Notes: generated by a model from the letters alone, not told the origin. Numbered from the stretch's first letter, positions 1 to 11,475 are shown. The stretch is 64,000 bases of DNA from Batkoa obscura (GCA_030770535.1 JASVEC010000038.1:1-64000); one strand, 5' to 3'. Made by a program: numbers and translations.

Positions 1-40
1 AAAATTGAAAAAATTTAGTTAAAAGACTTATTTTAAATTA

Positions 41-141
41 TGGGGATGTATTTTTATGTTTAAGAATTTTACTAACAAATTTTCCGCCTTAAATATAGTT
101 AAAAAATGGAAAAAATAATGAAGTAAAAAAAAACACTCCCT
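41..141 (-). repeat. TGGGG-MITE copy 1
   Basis: About 100-bp repeat that begins with TGGGGATGT and ends near CACTCCC, in reverse orientation relative to the consensus described in the findings. The right terminus is degraded. Confidence 0.8.
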
Positions 142-234
142 TATCTTATCCTTTTTAAATAACTACTTTTTTTTAATTATATGTTTTATATTGTTTTTAT
201 TAAATGTTTAATAGACAGATAGTACATAAATATA

Positions 235-331
235 TGGGAATGTGTTTTTTTGTTTGAGAGTTTTACTAACAATTTTCCATTCAAATAGTGCTTAAAAGAT
301 GAAAAAGTAATGAAGCCAAAAAAACATCCCA
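235..331 (-). repeat. TGGGG-MITE copy 2
   Basis: Reverse-orientation copy bounded by TGGGAATGT and ACATCCCA. It carries the shared core (tgaagccaaaaaaaca near the right end, ttttactaacaattttcc in the middle). It lies 93 bp after copy 1 in the same orientation. Confidence 0.82.
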
Positions 332-809
332 TGTTTTCCCTTTAGTATGTAGCTCATATAGTTTCGGTTTTTTACTTTAATTTGTTTGACGGATTTTTAC
401 TGTTTAATTTTTATTTATTACTCATAATATTAAAGCAAAAATATTACTCTTTAATAGAAACAATATTTAACTTAAGTTATCTATTACACTTTATATTAAT
501 TATCTTCAATGAATAGCGATGATGATACACCTTTTTCTATTATGTTTTTTACTACAATCTAGAGCGCAAACAGGTAAAAACAATTAATAATTTTTTATAT
601 AAAAATAACAATCATTTTATTATGGTCAAAAAACCTTCAAATTTAGTGAATTAACTTATCTTTTAAACATTAACTCAATTACAACGACAACAATCTTTTA
701 ATCAATTTCAATGATCTAAACAATAAACAAAGGAAATAATTTTATAAAAATTCTAAAGCCTATAACCAGAATCTTTAAAAATAAATTAAGACCTAAAATT
801 TAAAAGAAA

Positions 810-1275
810 ATGTTGAAATCTATTTCCTGATCCTATACCAATTGCTCTTCATTACCTGTACCAATTTGAAATGTGATCAACCTAAGGCTATTGTGACTTT
901 GATCTCTGGTCTAATTTGTAAAACGAACACTAATTTCAATTTAACTTTAACCACCCATAGCATTAAATGTACATAAGCAAAGTCAGCTTCTGTTACAGCG
1001 AGCTACAGTGATAACATTATTGTATAATAAGTTCAAATGATACATAAAATAACTTAGATTGAATATTAAATCAAAGAAAAGGTGCATTAAGTACCAATCT
1101 GTTAAATACTCGTTTTGAATGAATGACTATGACGGGCACACAAGCCGGTAATGTAATTAGTATCAAAGGAAAACTTTATCACCATTGTTCTTTGACTTTG
1201 AATATTTAGCGTTATAATAACAAAAAGCTGGCTAAACTTAATTTAGAGATCAAGGAAGCTAACTTTCAATTATGA
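810..1275 (+). pseudogene. decayed small secreted protein, family copy 1
   Basis: Broken copy of the tandem secreted-protein family whose intact members lie at 7045 and 8669. It starts M-L-K like the 7045 gene. A shifted frame then reads a hydrophobic signal-like stretch ending in N-L-K-C and later S-I-K-C-T, matching the intact S-I-N-C-T. The end (K-L-A-K-L-N-L-E-I-K-E-A-N-F) matches the intact C-terminus K-L-K-V-D-V-T-Q-A-S-F. Several stops and frame changes lie between, including a stop seven codons from the start, so no product is expected. It is the most decayed of the three upstream copies. Confidence 0.75.
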
Positions 1276-1666
1276 ATGTTTTTTAGACCCATATTAACAA
1301 AGAAGTTATAGAATTGTTTTTAGAATGAAGTTTGTTTATAAAGGTATATAAAGTGAGCTTTATTTAACTTACATTCTATGTCGAAATTTAAATATTAAAT
1401 GAGTTTTTATGTCTTTGTCATTCCTTTTATTTGATTACTTAATAAAACTATTTTATCAAAAATATTGTAGTAAATTGAATTCTGAAAAAAATGTTGTGAT
1501 AATGTCAGTGATAACACCACAATAAAAATTGAGACAAACTTAATAAATTTAACCATTTTCTAATCCTAAATTTGACCGATTCACATCATTTTAAAAAAAA
1601 AATAGGATCTAGATAATTTGAACAATAAACAGAATGATATAAAAAACAAATGTCGTAATAATAGAG

Positions 1667-2284
1667 ATGAAGTATTTAATAATAATAGTAACTCTTTTCA
1701 ACTTTAAAATAACAACTCTAAAATGCTAGCTTTTAGTCCTTTACTGCTTATTTATAATCCAATGTAGAAACATAATATATGAACTCAATAAAGGTATTAT
1801 TCGCCTGAAAGCCCACTTTAAACTTTAAAATCAATATTAGTTTCAATTTATCATTTATATTAGAGAGTCTTAATTGTACAGCTGAAACTTTAATTATTGT
1901 TTTTATATAATCCAGTAGTAATAGTAAATGTCCAATAAATTTAAAAGAAGCAAAAAGTAAAATGGCAGTTTTAATTAATCAACAATAGGGGGATTTTTTT
2001 TGGCTTCATTATTTTTTTCCATCTTTTAAGTACTCTTTGAGTGGAAAAATTGTTAGTGAAATTCTTAAATACAAAAATATACCTCTATATAGTATAGGTG
2101 AAGGTAAATTAACTGTAGATATACATGGATCGAATTTTAAAGGATTCATGAGAATAGGTACACAAATTGATAATACGATGAATATCAAAGCAGAGATTGT
2201 TAGGAATCTATTGGAAATAAATTATCAATGTTTTCGTAATAGGTAACCAATTTTAGAGTGGATGTTATACAAGCCAATTTTTAA
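1667..2284 (+). pseudogene. decayed small secreted protein, family copy 2, split by a MITE
   Basis: Family copy with a clear start and signal-like segment (M-K-Y-L-I-I-I-V-T-L-F-N-F, then T-T-L-K-C) followed at once by a TAG stop. The middle still shows S-L-N-C-T-A and the C-P-I-N-L-K-E-A block equivalent to C-P-L-I-L-K-E-A of the 7045 gene. A MITE (1986-2087) then interrupts it. After the MITE, G-E-G-K-L-T-V and F-N-F-K-G-F-M-R-I-G-T-Q resume the family pattern as an open frame to about 2245. The final V-D-V-I-Q-A-N-F lies in another frame and ends at 2284. Confidence 0.8.
1986..2087 (+). repeat. TGGGG-MITE copy 3, inserted in a secreted-protein pseudogene
   Basis: Forward-orientation copy (ggcttcattatttttttcc, then ttgttagtgaaattctt) with degenerate ends. 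It separates the family segments equivalent to I-V-I-Y and S-G-E-G-T-F of the 7045 protein, so the insertion point within the gene is evident. Confidence 0.85.
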
Positions 2285-2884
2285 TATTGAAAGTTTTTGT
2301 TTTGTTTAATAAGAAATCTATCGAGCTTACTTTTAAGTTATATGTGGCTCTAAAAACGAACATCATCTTTGATTCCATATACGTCATGTTAAAATTATTT
2401 AACTTTTTTTATAATAACTCAAATGATTGTAAATGAAAACTGAATTTTAAGCTATACATAGTACCTCCAATACAATTAAGAACATTAAGGGATAAAAATA
2501 TCAATCATTTTACTTCAACCAAGAAGCTTCTAAATTTAGTAAATCATCCTTCCATTTAACCCTTCGAAGATTACTAACTTTTGGGGAAAATATAGTTACA
2601 GCCAGCCCCTTCGAAGCAAATTTACCAAAAGATAAATACATTTAACTAATAGAATTCAAAAATTAGTGATCTTCAAGGGATTAAATATTACATTTTAGTC
2701 TGAACAAATATACCCGTCTCAATCATTTAAAAAGCTAAGGATCAACTCAACCTCACCTTGATAACAATCTTGATTTTAATTTTGACGATTTAAATAATAA
2801 ACAAAAAAATAGTTGAATAATAAAAGAAGTCCTAAATTATAAAGTAAATTATTTAAATAAAACTAAAGTTTCTCCCTTCAAGAA

Positions 2885-3358
2885 TTGAAGAAAATACTTC
2901 AACTCTATTGTTTAGTTCTCTACTTTTTACTTTTCATATATTCTATCAATCTAAAATGTAATCATGGTCAAGGTAATATGACCTTAAACCTTAGTATCAG
3001 CTTTAAAATCAAAGTAGATTTAAGTTTAAGCTCGACTATTAAGATTATTAAATAAATGCCAGTAAACTCTGTCCCTATCATTCTAACTTCTGGAGGTAGT
3101 AGATATTGTATAACCAATTTAGAAAAAGAAGCCAATGTAAGTATTATGATTTATAAAAAATTCAATCAAAGGAAAGGTAGATTAATAGCGGATCTATCAG
3201 GTTTCAATTTTAAAGGAGTAATGATAACGCGTACACAAGTTGGTAAGTTGATAGCTATCAAAGCAAAAATTGTGGATAGTACAACTACTATGACTTCTAA
3301 TTATTATAGCGATTCTCTATCAAGCTTTGAAGTTATAGTTGTCAATGCTACTTTTTAA
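2885..3358 (+). pseudogene. small secreted protein, family copy 3, one in-frame stop
   Basis: One reading frame spans the whole family length from 2885. The hydrophobic signal segment is followed by S-I-N-L-K-C, then V-D-L-S-L-S-S-T-I. A TAA at 3053-3055 sits where the intact protein has N-C-T. After it the same frame continues M-P-V-N-S-V-P-I through F-N-F-K-G-V-M to the family-type end V-N-A-T-F. The expected start codon reads TTG (2885-2887) rather than ATG, and the C-P-L cysteine is kept as Y-C-I. It therefore looks recently inactivated: a start change plus one stop, with the open C-terminal part being 3056-3358. Translation of that part alone would lack a signal peptide. Confidence 0.75.
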
Positions 3359-4393
3359 TGCTCGATATTTTTAAAATATTTTCAATACAATCGTTGTTAA
3401 TTTGGTTCTATAGAGATAACTTTTTGTATAAATAAGTTGTGATAATCGAATCGATTATTCTATCCAATTGTATCTTAATAATAAAATAATTGAATATTTT
3501 TGATACTACAATACGACTAAAAAATAGAATTCAGCCAATTGATTTAGTTTTCAAATATATTAAATAAAATACGTTAATATTAATATTGAACTCTAAATAA
3601 AAGGTATAATAAAGTTTTCCAATATAAAAAACTCCGTTTTTCTATAACAATAAGGCATTTTAATAACTTATAACTTACAATTTAAATACACCATAAATAG
3701 TAACTTGATTATTAAATTTAGTAGCTACTAAATTAGTTTTATATGATACAATTAAATGAATTCAACACTATAGTAACACCCAACTTTGTAACCATAAGAT
3801 CTTTTTTTTCTATTCAAAAAACGACGGAAACATGAGGAGTTTGATTTAATATAAACAAATGTCAAAGTATCCTATATTAACAATCAAAGTCAACTTATTT
3901 CACTCAAATAGCATTTACTAATTTATAAAATATTACCCTGATTGTCAGTTATTTTTAAATTCAATATAGAATGGAGTAAAATTTAAAGAATAACACTAAT
4001 AAACCATAGATGAATGTTGTTTTTTCTCTATATTAATTAAAATTTCATTAAACCATACATTTAATTCATTTGTATAATTCTATTTGAGTTATTATAAATC
4101 AAATTAAAATTTTATGAATAGATATTGATTTTGTTGTTTAAATTGTTGAATTTTATTGACAAAATAGAGAATGATAATAGTAAACATACATACATTAACA
4201 AATAAATCAAAATGAAAATAAATACTACAAAATGCCCTTGAGTTTGAATTTTATATAAGAAATAACTTATTATGGATTATAAGATATGATTATTGATTTA
4301 AAGGATATAAAGTTGAGGGAAAGAAAAGAAAAGGAACATTAATAAACACCTAAATTATTAAAGGTGAATTTGATTCACTAAGTCAAAAAGAAA
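3359..4393. other. gene-less stretch
   Basis: About 1 kb of AT-rich sequence between the secreted-protein pseudogenes and the next gene. I see no coding segment, repeat or RNA gene in it. Confidence 0.5.
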
Positions 4394-4999
4394 TCAAATA
4401 AAGGAACGATAATAACATGACATAAGTTGGCAGAAAGAAATCAATATGAATTGAAACTCATGAATTTTTAAATTATTGCTGAATTGTAATTCAGCTAACA
4501 TTGTACTTGTATGTCTCAAAGTACATAAAGCTAAAATAACTTCAGAATCTTTGGGATCCATTAATTTCCATAATTTTATTCCATCATGTTTATTTTTTTC
4601 TATTATAATAATATACCGTGTTACATTTAATCTATCGGATAGAATTAAATTATAAGACTTATCATCCACTTTAAAAACTTCGGCCGAAATTGAATTGAAG
4701 TTAATAATGAACTTAAGATGATAATTTGTATCCGGGATAATTTTAGATTCCATCAAGGAAATATTACTTTGTTTTTTATCCTTTATTTTAATACCATGAT
4801 CATATTGATAAACTTTAAACCAAGTTGATTTTTGAGCGACTTCTTTAATAGACCAAGATGAATTGACTACTTCTGAGCTAAAACAAAAATTCATAGAAAT
4901 AATAAATTTCTTAGTAGATACTTGATTATAACTAGGTAATTTGATATCTTGATAATATTTTGAGTACTTAGGCAATAATTCATTATTAATAGTCGACAT
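4394..4999 (-). CDS. hypothetical protein, 201 aa
   Basis: Single-exon gene of 201 codons with no signal peptide and no membrane segment. The middle and end are rich in alternating beta-strand-like segments: F-K-V-Y-Q-Y-D-H-G-I near residue 62, and later I-K-L-W-K-L-M-D-P-K followed by V-I-L-A-L-C-T. A basic/aromatic W-x-L-x-D-P turn followed by a hydrophobic strand is reminiscent of tubby C-terminal-like folds (LURP-one, fungal DUF6593), but the match is weak and I do not assign it. A TATAAAAG box lies about 45 bp upstream of the start (complement of 5043-5050), which supports a real gene. Neighbours are decayed secreted-protein genes on the opposite strand. Confidence 0.6.
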   Translation of the reverse strand: MSTINNELLPKYSKYYQDIKLPSYNQVSTKKFIISMNFCFSSEVVNSSWSIKEVAQKSTWFKVYQYDHGIKIKDKKQSNISLMESKIIPDTNYHLKFIINFNSISAEVFKVDDKSYNLILSDRLNVTRYIIIIEKNKHDGIKLWKLMDPKDSEVILALCTLRHTSTMLAELQFSNNLKIHEFQFILISFCQLMSCYYRSFI

Positions 5000-5042
5000 A
5001 GTCCATAGTTTAGTTAACTAAAAAAATGATACTATTATACTC

Positions 5043-5050
5043 TCTTTTAT
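5043..5050 (-). promoter_or_regulatory. TATA box of the 4394-4999 gene
   Basis: TATAAAAG on the minus strand about 45 bp before the ATG. Several genes in this window show the same spacing. Confidence 0.5.
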
Positions 5051-6657
5051 ACTATTTATCTAAAACAACTGCGCTAAAGATAAATACTAAAATTATAATC
5101 TATTTTTATTATATCAATATTCATTAAGGTGTAAATTACTATATTAAAAAAAGATTTAAAGCGTTAATTACGCTATTATTTTCTATTTTTACTTAATTTA
5201 AGAGGTACACCATGATATTTTTATTTATTTAAAATAATTGTTAGTTCTATATTTAATATACATCATATTTGATCTACACTATACACAAAAAAATGATATT
5301 ATATTGTAGTTGTTAATAGATAAACTATATGTATTATATTTCAGTACATCAAATAAACACAATCAATAAATTCTATGAGTTATATTGACCAAATAAAGCA
5401 CTTTCAAGAATATTACTAAATTAGAAAAGATTCTTTTTATGAAAATAAGATAGTCTATAATTTATAATTTATAATTTCCTAAAGGCTTCTATTTGAGATA
5501 AAAATTTTAGTGCTTTGATCATTACTAGTTTGCTTACTTTTCATATTCATCGCTCATCTCTTTGTAGTCTTCTCCTCATCTCATTGCTGCTATAACTCTT
5601 TATCTTTTTTTCACATGAATCAAATGCTACCTTTGCAAAGTAGGATAAGGGTTAAATGGAATTCTTCGGATATTAATAAATTGTAAAATTTCAATTGATG
5701 AGTCATAATTCATATTAAAATTCAAAATTCAAGTTTAAACTCATTTTTATATTTATCAATTTTTAAGCTTTAAGTTGAATGTTATAATTAATAAACTTTA
5801 CTAAATATCGAATCCTTGGTATCAATAAAAAGAAATATGGTTTAATTGCTAAATTATTATAATTCCTAATTAGATAAACAATTCAATTTTTTTAAAATTA
5901 AATTACCATTTTTATACTTTATGTTTAAAATATAAATAAAATTAAAGTTTGGAACTTTAAACTTAATTAAGATTCGAATTACTATCGAAATCAGTGAGCA
6001 TTTGTAACTTTATTAATAGTTCAAGCCAAGGATACCTATGATACGTTATATAATTTTTTTCTATTATTTATTCATTTTTTTCATGCTATTACTATTATTA
6101 AGTAGAAGTTGACATTTTATTTAAAATTTCAATAGTAAAATTTGGAATAAATCTTAAAACACTTTGATACTTTATTTGTTTAGAAGGCAAGTTTATATCA
6201 AGTTTAGTTCAATTACTTGTAAAAATACATGATATCTTTTTTGATTCGATTTCTATTTCCATTTTTTGAGTGTTATTAGTTAATAAAAGTATTATTATAA
6301 TTTTTTAATATTTTTGTAGAGGTAGTTTTGATACTCCCAGGCACTTTATTAACAAAAATTAACTAAATTGAATTAGGAAAAGGAGAGGACAAAGATATTA
6401 TTTATAGAGAAAATCTAACTTTCCTTGCAGATAGGAGAGCCTTGATCTATGAGGAGTGTTTTTTTCGGGCTATTTTTCATTCAAAAAAGAAAGAGGGAAT
6501 CACTAGTTATGATGATTCGCCAAAATATTGTTAAAATCCTTCAATAAAGAAAGACATATCCATACCTTTATAAAACAATTTGAAAAATAAATATTAAATA
6601 AACTATTTTCGTGTAATATAAAGAAGCTTTAGATATTATTATATTTATTAAATCATA
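5051..6657. other. gene-less stretch with a partial MITE
   Basis: No gene seen. Around 6452-6485, ggagtgtttttttcgggctatttttcattc resembles the left third of the TGGGG-MITE and may be a truncated copy. Confidence 0.4.
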
Positions 6658-6759
6658 TAGAGATGTATTTTTGTGTTTAAGAATTTTATTAACAATTTTT
6701 TCACTCAGATAGCGCTTAAAAGATGGAAAAAATGATGAAGCCAAAAAAAAACATCTCCA
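6658..6759 (-). repeat. TGGGG-MITE copy 4
   Basis: Reverse-orientation copy running TAGAGATGT...ACATCTCCA, flanked on both sides by TA, as expected for a 2-bp target duplication. Confidence 0.85.
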
Positions 6760-7044
6760 TATTCTAATTTTTATTATTATTAAATAAAAGATTATCATAA
6801 TCTATTTTTAACGAAATAACAATAATTCCAGCTCTACCAAAAAAAACCCTTCTAAATTTAATTAATTTTTAATCTTTTTTAAATTGGACCTCAGCCACCT
6901 ATTGACATCACACTTATTTTCACATTTTTATTTCGAAGATCCAAAAAATAAAAGATAAACACAAAAAGGATAATCCACTAATATAAAGTTACAAACTATA
7001 ACTGCAAGATATAAAAAAAACTATCTACTTTTAATAAATTAAAA

Positions 7045-7515
7045 ATGTTAAAATATTACTTATTGTCCCTTTATTTTGTTTTCTTTGTATATTCAGTGAA
7101 TTTAAAGTGTAAACCTAGTAAAGGTTTAATTAATGTAAACCCTGGTGTCAATTTTAAAGTCAAAACAGATCTTTCTTTGTCATTGACTATTGAAAGCATC
7201 AATTGTACACCTGTCAACTCAGTAGCTATCCAAATTAATACCAATGGTAACAGCAATTGTCCATTAATCTTAAAAGAAGCGACAAGTATTATAACAATTG
7301 TAATTTATGGCAAACCAAGTTCAGGGGAGGGTACATTTACGATTAGCCCGTTTAATTTTAGTTTCAAAGGCGTTATGAGAACGGGTACACAAAGTGGTAA
7401 TCCAGTAGAAATAAGAGGTAGATTAAGTAGTAATCCAATTGAGTTGACTTCTCAGTGTTTGGGTGATAACGGAGTAACGAAACTTAAAGTGGATGTTACA
7501 CAAGCTAGTTTTTAA
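7045..7515 (+). CDS. small secreted protein, family copy 4 (intact)
   Basis: A 156-residue single-exon protein. Residues 1-20 form a typical signal peptide (M-L-K-Y-Y then a hydrophobic run), with mature protein probably beginning near L-K-C. There are four cysteines after it: L-K-C, I-N-C-T, N-C-P-L and S-Q-C-L-G, enough for two disulfides. A glycine-rich F-N-F-S-F-K-G-V-M-R-T-G-T-Q-S-G-N block near residues 108-124 is the family hallmark. The cysteine spacing and beta-rich pattern loosely recall ML/NPC2-type lipid-binding proteins, but I cannot support that. ATATAAAA lies about 35 bp upstream. It sits in a tandem array of at least six copies of which only this one and 8669-9154 are open. 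Role unknown; secretion is the only confident inference. Confidence 0.8.
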   Translation: MLKYYLLSLYFVFFVYSVNLKCKPSKGLINVNPGVNFKVKTDLSLSLTIESINCTPVNSVAIQINTNGNSNCPLILKEATSIITIVIYGKPSSGEGTFTISPFNFSFKGVMRTGTQSGNPVEIRGRLSSNPIELTSQCLGDNGVTKLKVDVTQASF

Positions 7516-7734
7516 TATTAAAAAAATTACCATTTTGTTTATTTTGTTTATTTTATTTTTTTTGCTATTTTCAATTTTATTAAACTTTGGAAATTTAACT
7601 TCAGATTGGTTTTAAAGTATAAGAATAGTAAATAAAACTCATATTGTTATAATGAAAGAAAGACTTTATATAATACAGCTTCATATTAGTTGATTTCAAT
7701 AATCCCAAAGATAAGCAAAAAAAGAAAATTATAT

Positions 7735-8180
7735 AAAAACCTTAAGGATAGAAATATTTTATTTTAATAATTTAGAGTACAAATCAATCAAAGGAATATG
7801 TAATGCAACTTTAGGATTCCATTTTAAAATAAATACAGTTTACAAATTATTATTAACTATCAAAAATAGTTATTTAAACTTGACAACTCAATTTCAATAT
7901 TAGTTATTTTTAAGGGAAACAATAATTACCCGATGGCTTTGAAATCATTAAAAAAGTAATATAAGAAAAATGATTCATGATAAACTGAACAAAGGAGGAA
8001 GTACGTTAAGTATTAATGTATTCAACTTTGATTTTAAAGGTATAATAAGGACCAATATATAAGTTAATAATTCAATAGTAATTCAACACAATGCAGATCA
8101 TTATGTTTCATTGAATTTAATTACTTAATGCTAAAATAAGAATGTATTAAAAAAGTTTAATTGAAAATTAAAGAAACTTT
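7735..8180 (+). pseudogene. decayed small secreted protein, family copy 5
   Basis: Between the two intact copies, a shifted frame reads G-G-S-T-L-S-I-N-V-F-N-F-D-F-K-G-I-I-R-T, clearly the family F-x-F-K-G block. Upstream fragments resemble the central part and downstream ones the end. No continuous frame remains. Outer limits are approximate. Confidence 0.65.
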
Positions 8181-8668
8181 ATTCTAGTTATTGAATAGAA
8201 TTATAAAGATAAAAATAAGTGTTATCGATAATTGATATCAATTGATTTCTGTTTTTACTTAATCTAATATTTGTCAATCAATTTTTTTAATAATAAAAAA
8301 AGAATATATTGAGCATACATTGTTATTATATAATAAAACAATGATACAGTATTAAATAAGATAAAATAAAAATAGAATTGGAGTTTATCAATTTTAGTAT
8401 TTAAAATGATTTTATAATAGTAACAAGAAATTCTGAATTTAAGAAACATTTCCAAATTTAGTAAATTATTCTTATTCTTTTTGATCTCACTCTTTTTTTT
8501 AAAGTAGAAAATTTAACGTCTTTAAAATAAATGTTCAACATTTTGAAAAAGATCACCAAAGATTATCTTTGATAATAATTTTCTTAATGATTTTTTAGTA
8601 AAATTCATATCTTTTTTTAATAAAAGATAATAATAAAAAATTTTATTAAAATTTATAACATTTAAATC

Positions 8669-9154
8669 ATGTTCAATTTTTACATATTATTCCTTCTTTT
8701 CCTTCCTTGTATTACTTCTCATATTTATATCTGTTCACCTACCAATGGTAATATTCAATTAAATTCTAAACTTAATTTTAAAGTTAATTATCCATTTATT
8801 GCAAACACTACTATTCCCACTCTTAATTGTACTTCATCTACTTTATTTACTTCACCTACTTTCACTTCCATTACTATCCTCACTAATAGTTATGGTAAAT
8901 GTCCACTAACATTAAATCAAATCGAAAGTAAAATAATAATTCAACTTAATAATTTATCAAATTATGGTAATGGTATATTAACTATTAAGGATTATGATTT
9001 TAATTTTAAGGGCAAAATAAAAGAAGGTGAACAGAATGGGAATATCATTAATATCCAAAGTAAAATCATTAATGATAAAAATGAATTATTTAATAATTGT
9101 TTACATGGTGGATTATTTAAATTTAAATTGAAAGTTAATAATGTTTTATTTTGA
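8669..9154 (+). CDS. small secreted protein, family copy 6 (intact)
   Basis: A 161-residue single-exon paralogue of the 7045 protein with a strong signal peptide (residues 1-17, F-Y-I-L-F-L-L-F-L-P). The conserved positions are present: I-C-S-P-T-N-G after the signal, L-N-C-T, K-C-P-L-T-L, F-N-F-K-G-K-I-K-E-G-E-Q-N-G-N and a C-L-H-G cysteine near the end. It has diverged strongly from the 7045 protein (asparagine- and serine-rich, D-Y-D-F-N-F-K-G), so the duplication is old or evolution fast. It converges with ALG9, whose stop is only about 75 bp away. Exported, function unknown. Confidence 0.8.
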   Translation: MFNFYILFLLFLPCITSHIYICSPTNGNIQLNSKLNFKVNYPFIANTTIPTLNCTSSTLFTSPTFTSITILTNSYGKCPLTLNQIESKIIIQLNNLSNYGNGILTIKDYDFNFKGKIKEGEQNGNIINIQSKIINDKNELFNNCLHGGLFKFKLKVNNVLF

Positions 9155-9227
9155 TTCATATTAATATATTATGAAATAAATTGAATTGTTTATTTATGAT
9201 TTTATTTATGATTTTATTATCCTTAAT

Positions 9228-11475
9228 TTAATCTAATTTAATTAAACATTGTTGATTAAATTTAATTTTCCTCTTAAATAATATTTCAGGAAAATAAAAT
9301 GCTCTTCGCCAAGAAGGAAGAGAGGACTTGTCTAATATAAATTCACAATGAAGTATTTGATTTTGATTATAATTTATAGTATAATTATTACTATCTGAAA
9401 TAGAATAATTAACTTCATTATTATTTTGAACATTATCAAAAGATAAACTAGCAATTATAAAATTACATTTAGTAATTGGAATCTAGAAATGTCAATTATA
9501 TTAGTATTTATATATAAAAATGGATTCAATAAATAAATAAACTTACAAATCGATCTTTAATTAATTGATTTTTATTATTATTATTATTTAAAATTATTGA
9601 TGTTGATTGATACCAATATTTTGAATTCTTTAAATAAGGTTGTGGTAATAAACCATTAAAATTTTGATGAATGAATTTTAGTTGAACATTTGATTGAAGA
9701 AAGTATGTAGATGGATATTTATACCATTCATCTCCTAAGCATAAAATAACTTCATTACTATTGTTATTATTATTATTATTATTATTAAATTGATTAATAT
9801 TTTTATATAATTTAATATCTCCATAGTAATACTTAAATTGACCATAACTTCGACTAAAACTTAATATAATATAAATTAAAAACATAATATAAATACTCCA
9901 TTTATATAATTTGATTAGTCCTTGTTGAACAATCTATAAAAAATAAAAAACATTATTATAGAATAACAATAATAATAATAATAAATCACCTTATTATTCT
10001 TAATGAAATCAATATCAATAATCTGAATTATTATAGATTTATAATAAATTAAAGTTATTGCTGCATTAACTAAAATAATTGGATAAATGGGATATAAAAA
10101 TCGTTCTTCTTTATGAGGTTGAAAAGAAAAGATCAATAACCACCAATAAAATGGTATTAACTTGAAAACTATTTTTAAATTAATATTCTTTTGTATTATC
10201 ATTGATAATAACTAAATAAAGTAAAATAAGTTATAAATTAATTAGTATATTATTATTATTATTAAAAACTTACTCCAATAAATAAACTCATTATAGCCAA
10301 TACAAAACCAATATTAAAATTTAATATACCATTAATTAAATAATAATACCATTCTTCAACTCCAAAAATATCCGGCCCAGCTTCTTTATTAGCTGCTAAT
10401 ACATTATAAAATACAATATTAAATGGTACGATTATTAATTTTTGATAAAAATAACTATCAACTAATAATAAGGGAATCTATAATAAAATAAATAAATTAC
10501 ATTATTATATTTATAAAAATATAATAAAAATTAACGAACTTACCCCAACCGCCAAAGTAATCCTCACACTATATTTAACAACTTTAAATATACCATTCAC
10601 AATGTCATAATTATTCTGAATCAACAACCATTCCAAGACATAAGGGATACCAATAGCAGCTGAAAACGGCCAACCCCACAAAGCACCAACAGCTAATAAT
10701 ATTAAATTTATTATCAATTTATTATTAGATTGATATTGATTGAAACTAAAACTAAAATATAAAGTAGTAGTTAACATAGCAAAAGTAGAGGGTAAAAAGG
10801 CTATTTAATGAGTGAGGAGAGGAAAGGGAGGGAAAAAAGAGAGAAATAATTAATATTTTTTTTTAAAAGAAAGTTAATAAATAAATAAAATTACCTATCG
10901 CCCCATGTTGCATACCTGAATTAAATATTAAGAATAAATACACATAATTAGATAATTCAATAGAATGATATAGTTTTATATTATGAATTAAAAAGATTTC
11001 ACAACAAGATGATAATATAGCAAAAATGGACTTTAAAAAGTAAAATAATAATATCTAATTTGAATTAATAAAAACCTCAATTAAAAAAAACTTTTATATA
11101 AAAAACAATTTAATTAATTAAATCAATAATCTTTACCTTATTCTTTGTAAATAATTGAATCATTCTCAATGGTATATAATGTAATAATAAATAAGCATAT
11201 GATCTTAATCCATATTCTGGTGAATATTCCCATGTTTGAAGACCTGAATTGAATTGTAAGAAATGTAATGGTTCCCAATAATTATAAACTTCATCACAAT
11301 CTTGTATTGTGGAATAAAATACAGAAGTAACTCTAACAAATAACAATATTAAGAATAAAGGTAGTAATGATATTGGAGTTGAAAATAGAGTGTTGAGATT
11401 GAAAGAATGATTGAGTTTTGAGGGATTTTGTGTTGTAGTTGATAGGACATTAAGTTTTTTTTTACGAATAGACAT
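9228..11475 (-). CDS. ALG9: ALG9 alpha-1,2-mannosyltransferase
   Basis: ER-membrane GT22 enzyme that adds mannoses from dolichyl-phosphate-mannose to the lumenal lipid-linked oligosaccharide for N-glycosylation. I assemble seven exons (11475-11137, 11054-10895, 10800-10544, 10477-10274, 10211-9990, 9933-9547, 9482-9228), all in phase, giving 607 residues, the family's usual size. The N-terminus has the family signature D-C-D-E-V-Y-N-Y-W-E-P-L-H-F-L, then T-W-E-Y-S-P-E-Y-G-L-R-S-Y-A-Y. Later come G-W-P-F-S-A-A-I-G and H-K-E-E-R-F-L-Y-P-I-Y-P, both typical of GT22. Exon 6 carries an AAT-repeat-encoded run of nine asparagines. I chose M-S-I-R-K at 11475; an upstream in-frame ATG at 11532 leaves only 63 bp to the divergent gene. 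Confidence 0.92.

Noticed and set aside
6568-6798. 76-codon minus-strand open frame
   Set aside because: It is a reading of MITE copy 4 and flanks.
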